Below are positions 1 through 7,550 of a stretch of 10,507 nt of DNA, piece after piece (position 1 is the first letter of the stretch; each line of letters starts with the position of its first letter). The notes under the pieces were generated by a model. That model made no database searches and was not told where the DNA came from. It saw only the letters and a program-made list of their open reading frames with translations. The position numbers and the translations under genes are program-made. This DNA comes from Legionellaceae bacterium (GTDB lineage Bacteria; Pseudomonadota; Gammaproteobacteria; Legionellales; Legionellaceae): NCBI GenBank assembly GCA_030696465.1, contig JAUYSE010000137.1:1-10507 (forward strand). The letters are read 5' to 3'.

Positions 1-35
1 ATCAATAGCTCCTGTAGCAATTTTGTCCGTTTCAT
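1..35 (-). CDS. Start of a probable IS transposase (partial, runs off left edge)
   Basis: Reading the minus strand, an ATG at 35-33 opens a frame that continues to the window edge and encodes MKRTKLLQELL. It is preceded by a textbook Shine-Dalgarno sequence, AAGGAGG (47-41), five bases from the ATG, which is the strongest ribosome binding site in the window. Only 11 codons are visible. A short basic start of the form MK-x-x-x-LLQE is typical, from memory, of ISNCY/IS1202-type transposases that continue into a helix-turn-helix. The direct repeats just upstream support an insertion-sequence end. The family assignment is inference; a different small gene is possible. Confidence 0.45.
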   Translation of the reverse strand, partial: MKRTKLLQELL

Positions 36-72
36 GTCTCCCTCCTTGACTTCCAAGTGGTAACATAAAACC

Positions 73-112
73 GGACAATTTATTAGCTACGGAGCAGGAC
101 AATTCATTAGCT
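73..112. repeat. Two 16-bp direct repeats
   Basis: GGACAATTTATTAGCT at 73-88 and GGACAATTCATTAGCT at 97-112 differ at a single base and start 24 bases apart. A shortened third copy of the core, GACAAT, occurs at 116-121. The repeats are seen directly. Reading them as transposase binding sites at an IS end is inference from the adjacent transposase-like start. Confidence 0.75.
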
Positions 113-136
113 CGCGACAATATTGCATTGCAAACA

Positions 137-166
137 TTGACTCATTGTTAATCATTATGGTAATAT
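137..166 (+). promoter_or_regulatory. Sigma-70 promoter with extended -10 for the hydrolase
   Basis: TTGACT at 137-142 matches the -35 consensus in five of six positions. After an 18-base spacer comes TAATAT (161-166), preceded by TGG (158-160), which gives an extended -10 (TGn). A 9-bp perfect AT-only inverted repeat (162-170 with 174-182, loop ACC) overlaps the -10 and the start-site region. It could be an operator or only AT-rich coincidence. The gene's start codon lies 40 bases downstream at 207. Confidence 0.6.
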
Positions 167-206
167 AAAAACCTTTTATATTGTCAAATAAATAGGGGCC
201 TACTGT

Positions 207-1511
207 ATGAGCCTTATCAATAATAGTAGTACTAAAAATAAAATATTATGGGGGTTATTCATTGGTGTTTGTATACCTGTTCTAATGAGCATAATCATTG
301 GACTATTACCCCTAGCACTTACTATAGTCCCCTTTATTTTGGGTATAAAAACACTCTATACGCAATTGATATATCAAAAACAAACTTCTGCCGCTATGCA
401 TAACCCAGAATATGCAAAAGAATTTTATGATTATACTCCAGATCCCAAAGCCATCTGGCAAAAGCTAGGGGATTTTATCAAAATGACGGCTAAAATAACC
501 TTGTTACCACTGTATATTTGGGGTCGTGGTCTGCAAACTTTATTAGCAATGGTAATTTATCCGACATCAAATGAAAAATCCAATCCAAAGAAGTATCCCA
601 AAAATAAAATCAGCGTCAATATGCCAGGCAATATTCAATTATTTACCCTTGAATATGCACATGATAATAATTACTCAAAGAATAAGCCACATATCTTGTA
701 TTTGGGAGGCAATGGCGCGCGTTTTGAAAACTATTCGGGAAAAATGCAAGCGGATGCAAAGGAGCATAATGCGGTAAGCATAGGTTTTCATCATAGTAGT
801 TTTGGAAATAGCGGTCGCTTAATGTCAGATGGTAGCAGGTCTCCAGTACCTACTACCTCCACTACTATGTTAGTGAATGAAGGTATTGCACAAGTACAAC
901 GATTATTAGACAAAGGAGTAAAGCCAGGAAAAATCATATTATATGGACATTCATTGGGGGGTGGTTTAGCTACCTTAATTGTGGCGCATTTTCACAAGAA
1001 AAATATACGCATTAATTTATTTAACGACCGATCCTTTAGCAATATTACTAATACTGCGGTAGGTTTTTTATTACCCAATACCTCTAAACACCTGCTTCTT
1101 CCTATATCGACGACAATCAAGCATGCTTTACAAACCGCAGCGACTTATGCATTGAAACCCTTAGTGAAATTAATTTTATATGTGGCGGATTGGGATATTA
1201 ATGCTGGTGCTGCATATAAACACATTGGAGCGGCACAAAAAGATTATGTGGTTGCACGTTATGTTAGTAAGATTTTACATAAGATAATCGCCACAGATGA
1301 AGTAATTCATCATACGGCTTCGCTGCATAACAGTATCAAAAAAACAGAAACCACTAAAGTAGCAAGGAAAGGGCATAAATTTTTTGACACCACAGGTCAG
1401 CACAATCATTGTAATACGTTAAATGTATTAGGAGGTAAAGCGAATACGCAACTGAGTGGTACGAAGTATTTTAATGATTTTGTAACACGTACGACGATGG
1501 CACATGGTTAG
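207..1511 (+). CDS. Membrane-anchored alpha/beta hydrolase, SidB/SdbA-like
   Basis: This 434-residue protein is predicted to be a serine hydrolase (lipase/esterase class). Residues about 12-55 form a long hydrophobic segment, probably one or two membrane helices; another hydrophobic patch lies at about 95-118. The hydrolase core follows: a strand and oxyanion region, HILYLGGNGARFENY (162-176); the nucleophile elbow GHSLGG with Ser249; the motif FNDRSFSNI (272-280); a probable acid, Asp364 in ATDEVI; and a probable catalytic His399 in GQHN. The complete triad order Ser-Asp-His is visible. The NDRSFS motif and overall plan recall the SidB/SdbA family of Legionella Dot/Icm-associated hydrolases, which is a family-level inference. 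The ATG at 207 has AGGGG at 194-198, eight bases upstream. The gene is monocistronic, behind its own promoter and next to IS debris. The substrate is unknown. Confidence 0.8.
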   Translation: MSLINNSSTKNKILWGLFIGVCIPVLMSIIIGLLPLALTIVPFILGIKTLYTQLIYQKQTSAAMHNPEYAKEFYDYTPDPKAIWQKLGDFIKMTAKITLLPLYIWGRGLQTLLAMVIYPTSNEKSNPKKYPKNKISVNMPGNIQLFTLEYAHDNNYSKNKPHILYLGGNGARFENYSGKMQADAKEHNAVSIGFHHSSFGNSGRLMSDGSRSPVPTTSTTMLVNEGIAQVQRLLDKGVKPGKIILYGHSLGGGLATLIVAHFHKKNIRINLFNDRSFSNITNTAVGFLLPNTSKHLLLPISTTIKHALQTAATYALKPLVKLILYVADWDINAGAAYKHIGAAQKDYVVARYVSKILHKIIATDEVIHHTASLHNSIKKTETTKVARKGHKFFDTTGQHNHCNTLNVLGGKANTQLSGTKYFNDFVTRTTMAHG

Positions 1512-1644
1512 TCGTTGGCGCGGAATCCAGCAGGATAGCCCTTTAATAAGAATTTTTTTTGTGCTGCAACAAGCATCTCCTGGATACCGCGGACCTTCGG
1601 CCGCGGTACGTAGAGGTGTTGAGACAGACCGCGATTTTAGTATT
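1512..1644. repeat. Intergenic palindromic repeat-like element
   Basis: This gap between two convergent genes is GC-rich in its centre. A perfect 8-bp stem, TACCGCGG (1585-1592) with CCGCGGTA (1601-1608), encloses an 8-base loop. Weaker outer pairing of CAACA (1567-1571) with TGTTG (1617-1621), and CTC with GAG, extends the fold to about 55 bases. A third CCGCG occurs at 1629-1633. Eight T's at 1553-1560 lie before the hairpin, not after it, so it is not a standard terminator on either strand. CCGCGG-cored palindromes of this type are dispersed repeats in Rickettsia and other intracellular bacteria; placing this one among them is inference. Confidence 0.55.
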
Positions 1645-2304
1645 TTAAGGAATGTAATAGTAAGGATTTGGTAATTTAAAGCCTCGCTCCATATATTTCC
1701 CAGTAATATCACTTTTTTGATCGCCGAGGCTCGCAATAATGGTGTAGCCTTCTTTGGCGATAGTCTCCCGAGCGCCTTCTTTGAAAGGAATAGCGCTACT
1801 TTGATGATAATCTTCAGGTTTGAAAAATATCCCAGCCCATTGAGTAAAGCCCACTTTTTTAAGATTTTCTTCGGTTGATTTTTGTTCGGAAGGTCTGCGG
1901 CCCGTTACAAAAAATACGGCAACATTTTGTTTTTCAGCGGCTTTATAGAGATTCAAAATAGGAACTATAGGCGCATCGTCTCCACGCATAATATTTTGAT
2001 GTATCAATTCGCGGTTTCCCGTAAAATCATTTTCAATCATGTGTTGGTAATTGCTGAGTGAAGTCTCGTCGATGTCGAGCACGATGGCTAACTTTTGGGA
2101 AGATACGGTGTTTTGTGAGACCTTCTGTTGTATAAAATTTTCGGCTTGTTTGGATACAGCCGCAAGTTCTTTTTCATAGGCCCCACTATCGTGGTAGGCA
2201 ATTACTTTTTGTTTCAAAAGAGATAAATTAGGCGGTTCTGCAAAACTGATACCAATAGCGAGTGCTGATAATGCTACTATTGATGGAATACGCAACATAT
2301 TCAT
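1645..2304 (-). CDS. Periplasmic HAD-family acid phosphatase (class B / e(P4)-like)
   Basis: This 219-residue protein should hydrolyse phosphomonoesters, perhaps nucleotides, in the periplasm. Residues 1-22 form a signal peptide ending SFA, with likely cleavage before EPP. HAD motifs appear in order: motif I DIDET with nucleophile Asp77 and acid/base Asp79; motif II Thr134 in FFVTGRR; motif III Lys175 in PFKEGAR; and motif IV GDQKSDI with metal ligands Asp195 and Asp199. Length and motif spacing fit the HAD superfamily subfamily IIIB acid phosphatases (PF03767). The protein contains no cysteine, so unlike H. influenzae e(P4) it cannot be a lipoprotein and is probably soluble. AAGGAT (2316-2311), six bases before the ATG at 2304, supports this start over the second Met at codon 3. 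It is transcribed divergently from the glutamate dehydrogenase gene. The physiological substrate is unknown. Confidence 0.9.
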   Translation of the reverse strand: MNMLRIPSIVALSALAIGISFAEPPNLSLLKQKVIAYHDSGAYEKELAAVSKQAENFIQQKVSQNTVSSQKLAIVLDIDETSLSNYQHMIENDFTGNRELIHQNIMRGDDAPIVPILNLYKAAEKQNVAVFFVTGRRPSEQKSTEENLKKVGFTQWAGIFFKPEDYHQSSAIPFKEGARETIAKEGYTIIASLGDQKSDITGKYMERGFKLPNPYYYIP

Positions 2305-2607
2305 AAATACATCCTTAAATTTAATGAAAAAAAAGATTACTTCCTGAGCAACTATTCCCCGCTAATCTCCGAAACTCTGCTAAAGTTAAAGCGTGCGGGA
2401 AGTTTTATTTCTAACTGCTCCGCTTCCTGACGGTCGCGGCTCGGATTACTCCGGTGTGCGGTTTGGATCTAAGGGAATTCCTGCTTCTTGATCGTTTCGG
2501 GAAAAATTATACTTTTTTTTATTGAGAATGGATATAAAAAAAATTCACAAAACGGTCCAATAAGCATTATAATCACTGCTATCTTTAGTAGTGTATTGAG
2601 GAAAATA
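2305..2607. other. Divergent intergenic region with a GC-richer block
   Basis: This gap of about 300 bases separates the phosphatase and glutamate dehydrogenase starts. Bases about 2341-2500 are clearly GC-richer than the AT-rich flanks and contain loosely repeated words: CTAATCTCCG (2362-2371) against GGATTACTCCGG (about 2443-2454), and GTGCGGG (about 2394) against GTGCGG (about 2456). The block looks like a decayed repeat or mobile-element remnant, but no coding signal was recognised in it. Bases 2500-2607 are very AT-rich and carry the promoter and ribosome binding site of the downstream gene. No convincing promoter was identified for the phosphatase. Confidence 0.4.
2544..2573 (+). promoter_or_regulatory. 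Sigma-70 promoter of the glutamate dehydrogenase gene
   Basis: TTCACA (2544-2549, five of six matches to the -35 consensus) is followed, after 18 bases, by a perfect TATAAT (2568-2573). Transcription would begin near 2580, leaving a short leader of about 28 bases that contains GAGGA (2598-2602) before the ATG at 2608. The promoter lies inside the apparent N-terminal extension of the longest open frame, which is why that extension is rejected. Confidence 0.7.
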
Positions 2608-5600
2608 ATGACGTACAAATTCGAAGAAGGGAAAGATGCCATCATTAATGCGGTGATTTCCGAGGTAATGCAACAAGCAGAGAGTGATACGGCCCTATGC
2701 TGTGCGGAGTTTGTACGGCAGTTTTATGGCACCATGGCATTAGAAGACTTACAAGCTTGGGATAAAGAAGATCTCTATGGTGCTGCTATTAACTTTTGGA
2801 ACTTTATTTCCACCAGAGCATCTAAACAAACCAAAATTCGTATTTATAATCCTGATTTTGAGCAGCACGGTTGGCAAACCACGCATACTGTAGTTGAAAT
2901 TATCACGGAAGACATGCCATTTTTAGTGGATTCCGTTTCCATGGTGATTACACGGATGGGCTTGTCTGCGCATTTGATTATCCAAATGGAAACCTTGGCT
3001 GTGCAACGCAACGCGGAACACAAAATTACCACTATATTTTCTCCGAACGGTGACTTAGAACAACGTTCTAACGTTATTTTAGAGGCTCCGCTGTTTTTTC
3101 AAATAGATAAACAAACCGACCCGGTAGTTTTAGAAACGCTGAATAAAGCGTTAGAGCGTGCTTTAGCGGACAATCAATCTGTCGTCGAAGATTGGATGGC
3201 CATGCGTGAAAAAGTCAGTGAAATCATTCAAGAATTAGATAATGCCCCAAAAACACTAGATCCAGAAGAAGTGAGTGAAACCAAAGCATTTTTGAGTTGG
3301 ATAGAAGATCATCACTTTACTTTTTTAGGAGTGCGTGATTATGAGGTGGTTCAGCACGACAAAGAAACCCTGATTAAGGCCATTAAAGATAGTGGTTTAG
3401 GGGTGTTACGCCGACAAAACGTGGCCTCTTCTGTGCAAAGTGTCTCTGATATGACGCCAGAAGCCCGTCAACTCAGTCTATCCAATCGTATTTTAGTGAT
3501 GTCCAAAACGAATACTTTGGCCACCGTACACCGAAATGTGTATAGCGACTATATTGGTGTAAAACGCTTTAATGATAAAGGGGAGATCATTGGAGAGCGA
3601 CGTATTATCGGGTTATATACGGCCGCAGCCTATAACACCAGTCCACGATATATTCCTTTTTTACGTCATAAAGTGACGTTGGTGATGAATAAAGCGCAGC
3701 TGAATCCCAAAAGTCATATGGGTAAAGTATTACTGAATATTTTAGAAACCCTGCCTAGAGATGATTTAATTCAAGCAACAGAAGATGAGCTATTAATAAT
3801 AAGTATGGGTATTTTCCATATGCAGGAGCGTCGTAAAATTCGCCTGTTTGCAAGAATGGATGCTTATAGACGCTTTGTCTCTTGTTTAGTGTTTGTGCCT
3901 AAAGATCAATTTAATACGCAGTTAAGAGAAGTGATGGAGCGGATTTTATTAGACGCATTTCATGGAAAATCCGTCGACTTTTCTACGCGCTTTTCAGAAT
4001 CAGTACTTGCGCGGATTCATTTTATTGTGCGTTTAGATAGTCAAGAAGCACCCATTGATTGGGATTTGAAAGCTATTGAGCAAACTTTAGTTGAGGCCTG
4101 CCGAACCTGGATCGATGATTTACAAGATTTTTTAATTGAAAATGTTGGCGAAGAACGCGGTAATTTATGGTTCAATAAATATAAGCATGCATTTCCAGTC
4201 GCTTATTGTGATAATTTTATCCCCAGAATTGCAGTATACGATATCAAACATATTGAGACCTTATCAGAAACACAAACGTTGGTAATGAGCTTTTATAAGC
4301 CTGCCAGTGAGCTCTCTAATCAATATCGCCTAAAACTATATCAACGTGATAATACTATTCCTTTATCCGATGTACTGCCTATTATAGAACAACTGGGAAT
4401 GCGAGCAATTAGTGAGCGGCCATATCCCTTGCGTTTTGCGGATGGGTCTGTGTCATGGATTAACGACTTTTCTTTACAATATACAAAAGAGGCCTCTTTT
4501 GAAATAGACGACATCAAAGAGCGTTTTCAAAATGCTTTTGCCAGTGTTTGGTTTCGTACAGCCGAAAATGACGGCTTTAATCAACTCGTATTAGGTGCTG
4601 GTCTTGAATGGCAACAAGTTGCCGTATTACGCGCCTATGCAAAATATTTCAAGCAAATCGGCTTAACATTTAGTCAAGAGTATATTGAAACCGCTTTATA
4701 CAACAATGCGGCAATTGCAAAAAAATTAGTCCATCTCTTTGAAACCCGTTTTCAAGTAGAGAGCGATATCGCTATTAAAGTACGCGAAACTACCTGTAAA
4801 GCTTTAAGCGAAGATATCTATCGTGATCTAGATGAAGTTTCTAATTTAGATGAAGATAAGATTATTCGTCAATATGTTCAGGCAATATTAGCGACCCTTC
4901 GCACCAATTATTATCAACAAGATGCACAAGGAAAAACAAAATCTTATTTATCTATGAAATTAAACAGTAAGATAATTCCTGGTCTTCCTAAGCCTCATCC
5001 TCTGTTTGAGATTTTTGTGTATGCGCCAGATTTTGAAGGGGTGCATTTACGTTGCGGTAAAGTCGCACGCGGCGGCTTACGCTGGTCAGATCGACGTGAA
5101 GATTTTCGCACAGAAATTTTAGGTTTAATGAAAGCACAGCAAGTAAAAAATGCAGTTATTGTTCCCTCTGGAGCAAAAGGTGGCTTTGTTCCTAAATATC
5201 TTCCTGTCGGTCGAGAGGCTATCCAGGCGGAAGGTATTCGCTGTTATCGTCAGTTTATTCGAGGTTTATTAGATGTTACGGATAATTATGTAAAAGATAA
5301 AGTTATCAAGCCGCATAATGTTATTTGTTTTGATGAAGACGATCCCTATTTAGTCGTGGCTGCAGATAAAGGAACCGCTACTTTTTCGGATATTGCCAAT
5401 GAAATTTCTCTAGAATACCAATTTTGGCTCGGAGACGCGTTTGCCTCGGGTGGTTCTGTTGGATATGACCATAAAAAAATGGGGATTACTGCACGCGGGG
5501 CATGGGAATCTGTAAAACGTAATTTTTATGAAATGGGCGTTGATATTCATACTACAGATTTTACGGTAGTGGGTATTGGTGATATGGCTGGCGACGTGTT

Positions 5601-7476
5601 TGGTAATGGTATGTTAATGTCTGAGCACATTAAACTATTAGCAGCCTTTAATCATCAACATATTTTCTTGGATCCTTCGCCAGATCCGCTCGTCAGCTTT
5701 AAAGAACGTTTGCGTTTATTTCACCTTCCTCGCTCCACTTGGATGGATTACGATGAAAAATGTATTTCAAAAGGCGGCGGGGTATTTTCTCGTCAAGCAA
5801 AATCGATTTCTCTTAGTAAAGAATTAAGACAATGCTTTGGCATAACTAACTCTGAAATTGAGCCCAACGAGCTTATTCATGTCCTTTTAAAAGCAAATGT
5901 TGATTTATTATGGAGTGGTGGTATTGGTACCTTTGTAAAAGCAACCAGCGAAACCCATGCGGATGTAGGGGATCGTAGCAACGATGCTATCCGTGTCAAT
6001 GCGAATGAATTAAGCTGCAAGATGATAGGTGAGGGCGGCAATCTCGGCGTTACCCAACTCGCTCGAGTAGAGTATGCTCGACAAGGTGGCCTCATCTATA
6101 CTGATTTTATCGACAATTCGGCCGGCGTCAATTGCTCTGACAAAGAAGTCAATATAAAGATCTTCTTAAATCACTTAGTGATGAAAGGGGACTTAACCAT
6201 GAAACAGCGTAATCAATTGTTAAGTGAAATGACGGATGAGGTCGCGCATTTAGTCTTACAAGATAATATAGCACAAACACGAGCTATCAGCTTAGCGGCC
6301 AGTCAAGAGCGCTCTATGGATCTGCAAACGCGTTATATTCTCGAGCTGGAGCGCTCCGGAAAAATAGATCGTCATTTGGAATATATCCCAGATGATAAGG
6401 CATTATTAGAGCAAAAATTAGCAGGTTACGGTTTAGGTCGTCCCAGCGTATCGGTATTGCTCTGTTATAGTAAAACCATTTTAAAAGAAGAGATTCTGGC
6501 CAGCACTGTTCCAGAAGATACTTATTTGCGTTCTCTCTTTGTACAATGTTTTCCTCTGCCTTTGCAAAAAAAATTCAAATCTGAATTACTTGAGCATCCT
6601 TTACGTCGAGAGATTATTGCTACGAAACTCAGTAATATCATTGTCAATGAGATGGGCTTTACGTTTGTATATCGTATGCAAGATGAGACAGGGGTAGCTA
6701 TTTCTTCTATCGTCAAAGCTTATATGATTGCACGTGAAGTATTACATATAGAATCATTATGGCAAGAATTCCATGATTTAGAATCTGTGATTAACGCAAA
6801 AACACAGTACGATATCATGACCTCGTATGTACGATTAGTACGACGAGTAACGCGCTGGATTTTACGCGAAGAGCGTTTAGCTTTAGATATTAGTAAAGCG
6901 GTTTCTCGATATGAGCCCAGTGTAGTGGTCTTGAAGAACGCCTTGCCAGGCGCTTTTTCAGAAGTGACTGCAAAACAATATAAAGAGCATTATGATGCTT
7001 ATATTAAGCTAGGGATATCACCAACCTTATCACATGAGTTTAGTTTAACACGTGCTTTATTCTCTGCAATGGATATCATTGAGGTGAGTCATGAATTGCA
7101 ATGTGATGTGGTCAAGGTAGCCGAAGTCTATTTTGCTTTAGGAGAGCGTTTAGATATTACCTGGATTCGCTCGCATGTAATAGCACACCCTACAGAAAAT
7201 CAATGGGAATCCTTATCTCGAGAAGCATTACGAGATGATTTAGATTGGCAGCAGCGCACACTTACTTTAGGTCTATTGCGACATGCAGGCAAAAATGACT
7301 GGAAAAAAGCGTATGAAACGTGGACCAATAATCATAAAGTATGGATTGAACGTTGGAAACATATTATTGGTGCCTTACGTTCAAGTACCACGCTCAATTA
7401 TGTTCTATTTTTTGTGGCGATTCGTGAGTTATTAGATTTGACACAAGCGACGGTACAGCTGGCCGAAAAGGAATAA
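2608..7476 (+). CDS. gdhB: Large NAD-specific glutamate dehydrogenase
   Basis: This 1622-residue enzyme oxidatively deaminates glutamate to 2-oxoglutarate and ammonia with NAD+, feeding carbon into the TCA cycle in the cytoplasm. It matches the roughly 1600-residue bacterial GDH family (PF05088). The N-terminal half has ACT-like segments near residues 100-170, 405-490 and 555-615. The catalytic region includes ARGGLRWSDR (820-829), VPSGAKGG (852-859, probable catalytic Lys857), the dinucleotide-binding VVGIGDMAGD (987-996), SGGIGTF (1103-1109), GEGGNLGVTQ (1141-1150) and NSAGVNCSD (1170-1178). A helical C-terminal domain follows to about 1622. The open frame extends back to a TTG at 2488, but that would swallow the promoter and add 40 unconserved-looking residues. 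GAGGA at 2598-2602 fixes the start at the ATG at 2608. The frame is intact, with no frameshift seen. The gene symbol follows Pseudomonas usage and may be named gdh2 or simply NAD-GDH elsewhere. Confidence 0.95.
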   Translation: MTYKFEEGKDAIINAVISEVMQQAESDTALCCAEFVRQFYGTMALEDLQAWDKEDLYGAAINFWNFISTRASKQTKIRIYNPDFEQHGWQTTHTVVEIITEDMPFLVDSVSMVITRMGLSAHLIIQMETLAVQRNAEHKITTIFSPNGDLEQRSNVILEAPLFFQIDKQTDPVVLETLNKALERALADNQSVVEDWMAMREKVSEIIQELDNAPKTLDPEEVSETKAFLSWIEDHHFTFLGVRDYEVVQHDKETLIKAIKDSGLGVLRRQNVASSVQSVSDMTPEARQLSLSNRILVMSKTNTLATVHRNVYSDYIGVKRFNDKGEIIGERRIIGLYTAAAYNTSPRYIPFLRHKVTLVMNKAQLNPKSHMGKVLLNILETLPRDDLIQATEDELLIISMGIFHMQERRKIRLFARMDAYRRFVSCLVFVPKDQFNTQLREVMERILLDAFHGKSVDFSTRFSESVLARIHFIVRLDSQEAPIDWDLKAIEQTLVEACRTWIDDLQDFLIENVGEERGNLWFNKYKHAFPVAYCDNFIPRIAVYDIKHIETLSETQTLVMSFYKPASELSNQYRLKLYQRDNTIPLSDVLPIIEQLGMRAISERPYPLRFADGSVSWINDFSLQYTKEASFEIDDIKERFQNAFASVWFRTAENDGFNQLVLGAGLEWQQVAVLRAYAKYFKQIGLTFSQEYIETALYNNAAIAKKLVHLFETRFQVESDIAIKVRETTCKALSEDIYRDLDEVSNLDEDKIIRQYVQAILATLRTNYYQQDAQGKTKSYLSMKLNSKIIPGLPKPHPLFEIFVYAPDFEGVHLRCGKVARGGLRWSDRREDFRTEILGLMKAQQVKNAVIVPSGAKGGFVPKYLPVGREAIQAEGIRCYRQFIRGLLDVTDNYVKDKVIKPHNVICFDEDDPYLVVAADKGTATFSDIANEISLEYQFWLGDAFASGGSVGYDHKKMGITARGAWESVKRNFYEMGVDIHTTDFTVVGIGDMAGDVFGNGMLMSEHIKLLAAFNHQHIFLDPSPDPLVSFKERLRLFHLPRSTWMDYDEKCISKGGGVFSRQAKSISLSKELRQCFGITNSEIEPNELIHVLLKANVDLLWSGGIGTFVKATSETHADVGDRSNDAIRVNANELSCKMIGEGGNLGVTQLARVEYARQGGLIYTDFIDNSAGVNCSDKEVNIKIFLNHLVMKGDLTMKQRNQLLSEMTDEVAHLVLQDNIAQTRAISLAASQERSMDLQTRYILELERSGKIDRHLEYIPDDKALLEQKLAGYGLGRPSVSVLLCYSKTILKEEILASTVPEDTYLRSLFVQCFPLPLQKKFKSELLEHPLRREIIATKLSNIIVNEMGFTFVYRMQDETGVAISSIVKAYMIAREVLHIESLWQEFHDLESVINAKTQYDIMTSYVRLVRRVTRWILREERLALDISKAVSRYEPSVVVLKNALPGAFSEVTAKQYKEHYDAYIKLGISPTLSHEFSLTRALFSAMDIIEVSHELQCDVVKVAEVYFALGERLDITWIRSHVIAHPTENQWESLSREALRDDLDWQQRTLTLGLLRHAGKNDWKKAYETWTNNHKVWIERWKHIIGALRSSTTLNYVLFFVAIRELLDLTQATVQLAEKE

Positions 7477-7550
7477 AGTAAGGTATTCCTGTGCACTGCT
7501 TTGATGAGTAGTGTACAGGAGCACTGCCGTTAGCCTGTAGGGTATAAGTA
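7477..7550. other. Convergent intergenic gap with alternative hairpins
   Basis: A 12-bp stem with two G-T wobbles, CCTGTGCACTGC (7488-7499) with GTAGTGTACAGG (7508-7519), closes an 8-base loop. The 3' arm's ACAGG (7515-7519) can instead pair with CCTGT at 7534-7538, and GCACTGC is repeated at 7493-7499 and 7521-7527. No U-tract follows on either strand, so a classical intrinsic terminator is not shown. A bidirectional, factor-dependent end or a small repeat remains possible. Confidence 0.45.

Larger units (their letters stand above)
1..119 (-). mobile_element. Probable end of an insertion sequence
   Basis: This stretch combines the start of a putative transposase (35-1, minus strand) with an upstream segment carrying two near-identical 16-base direct repeats and a third partial copy of the core GACAAT at 116-121. 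Short repeated binding sites between the transposase start and the element tip are usual in several IS families. The outer boundary is placed near 119, because on the minus strand the element would then begin TGTCGCGAGC. That boundary is a guess. The rest of the element and any target-site duplication lie outside the window. Confidence 0.35.

Noticed and set aside
73..121. CRISPR-like short repeats
   Set aside because: Only two full copies with an 8-base gap between them, which is far too short for CRISPR spacers.
1525..1560. Possible intrinsic terminator after the hydrolase: ATCC/GGAT stem followed by eight T's
   Set aside because: The stem is only 4 bp and sits 16 bases before the T-run, too far and too weak for a standard terminator.
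1428..1736. 102-codon minus-strand frame spanning the palindromic gap
   Set aside because: It overlaps both flanking real genes and reads through the repeat; the composition and lack of motifs point to chance.
2488..2607. N-terminal 40-residue extension of the glutamate dehydrogenase from a TTG
   Set aside because: It overlaps the promoter, lacks its own good ribosome binding site, and the ATG at 2608 fits family length.
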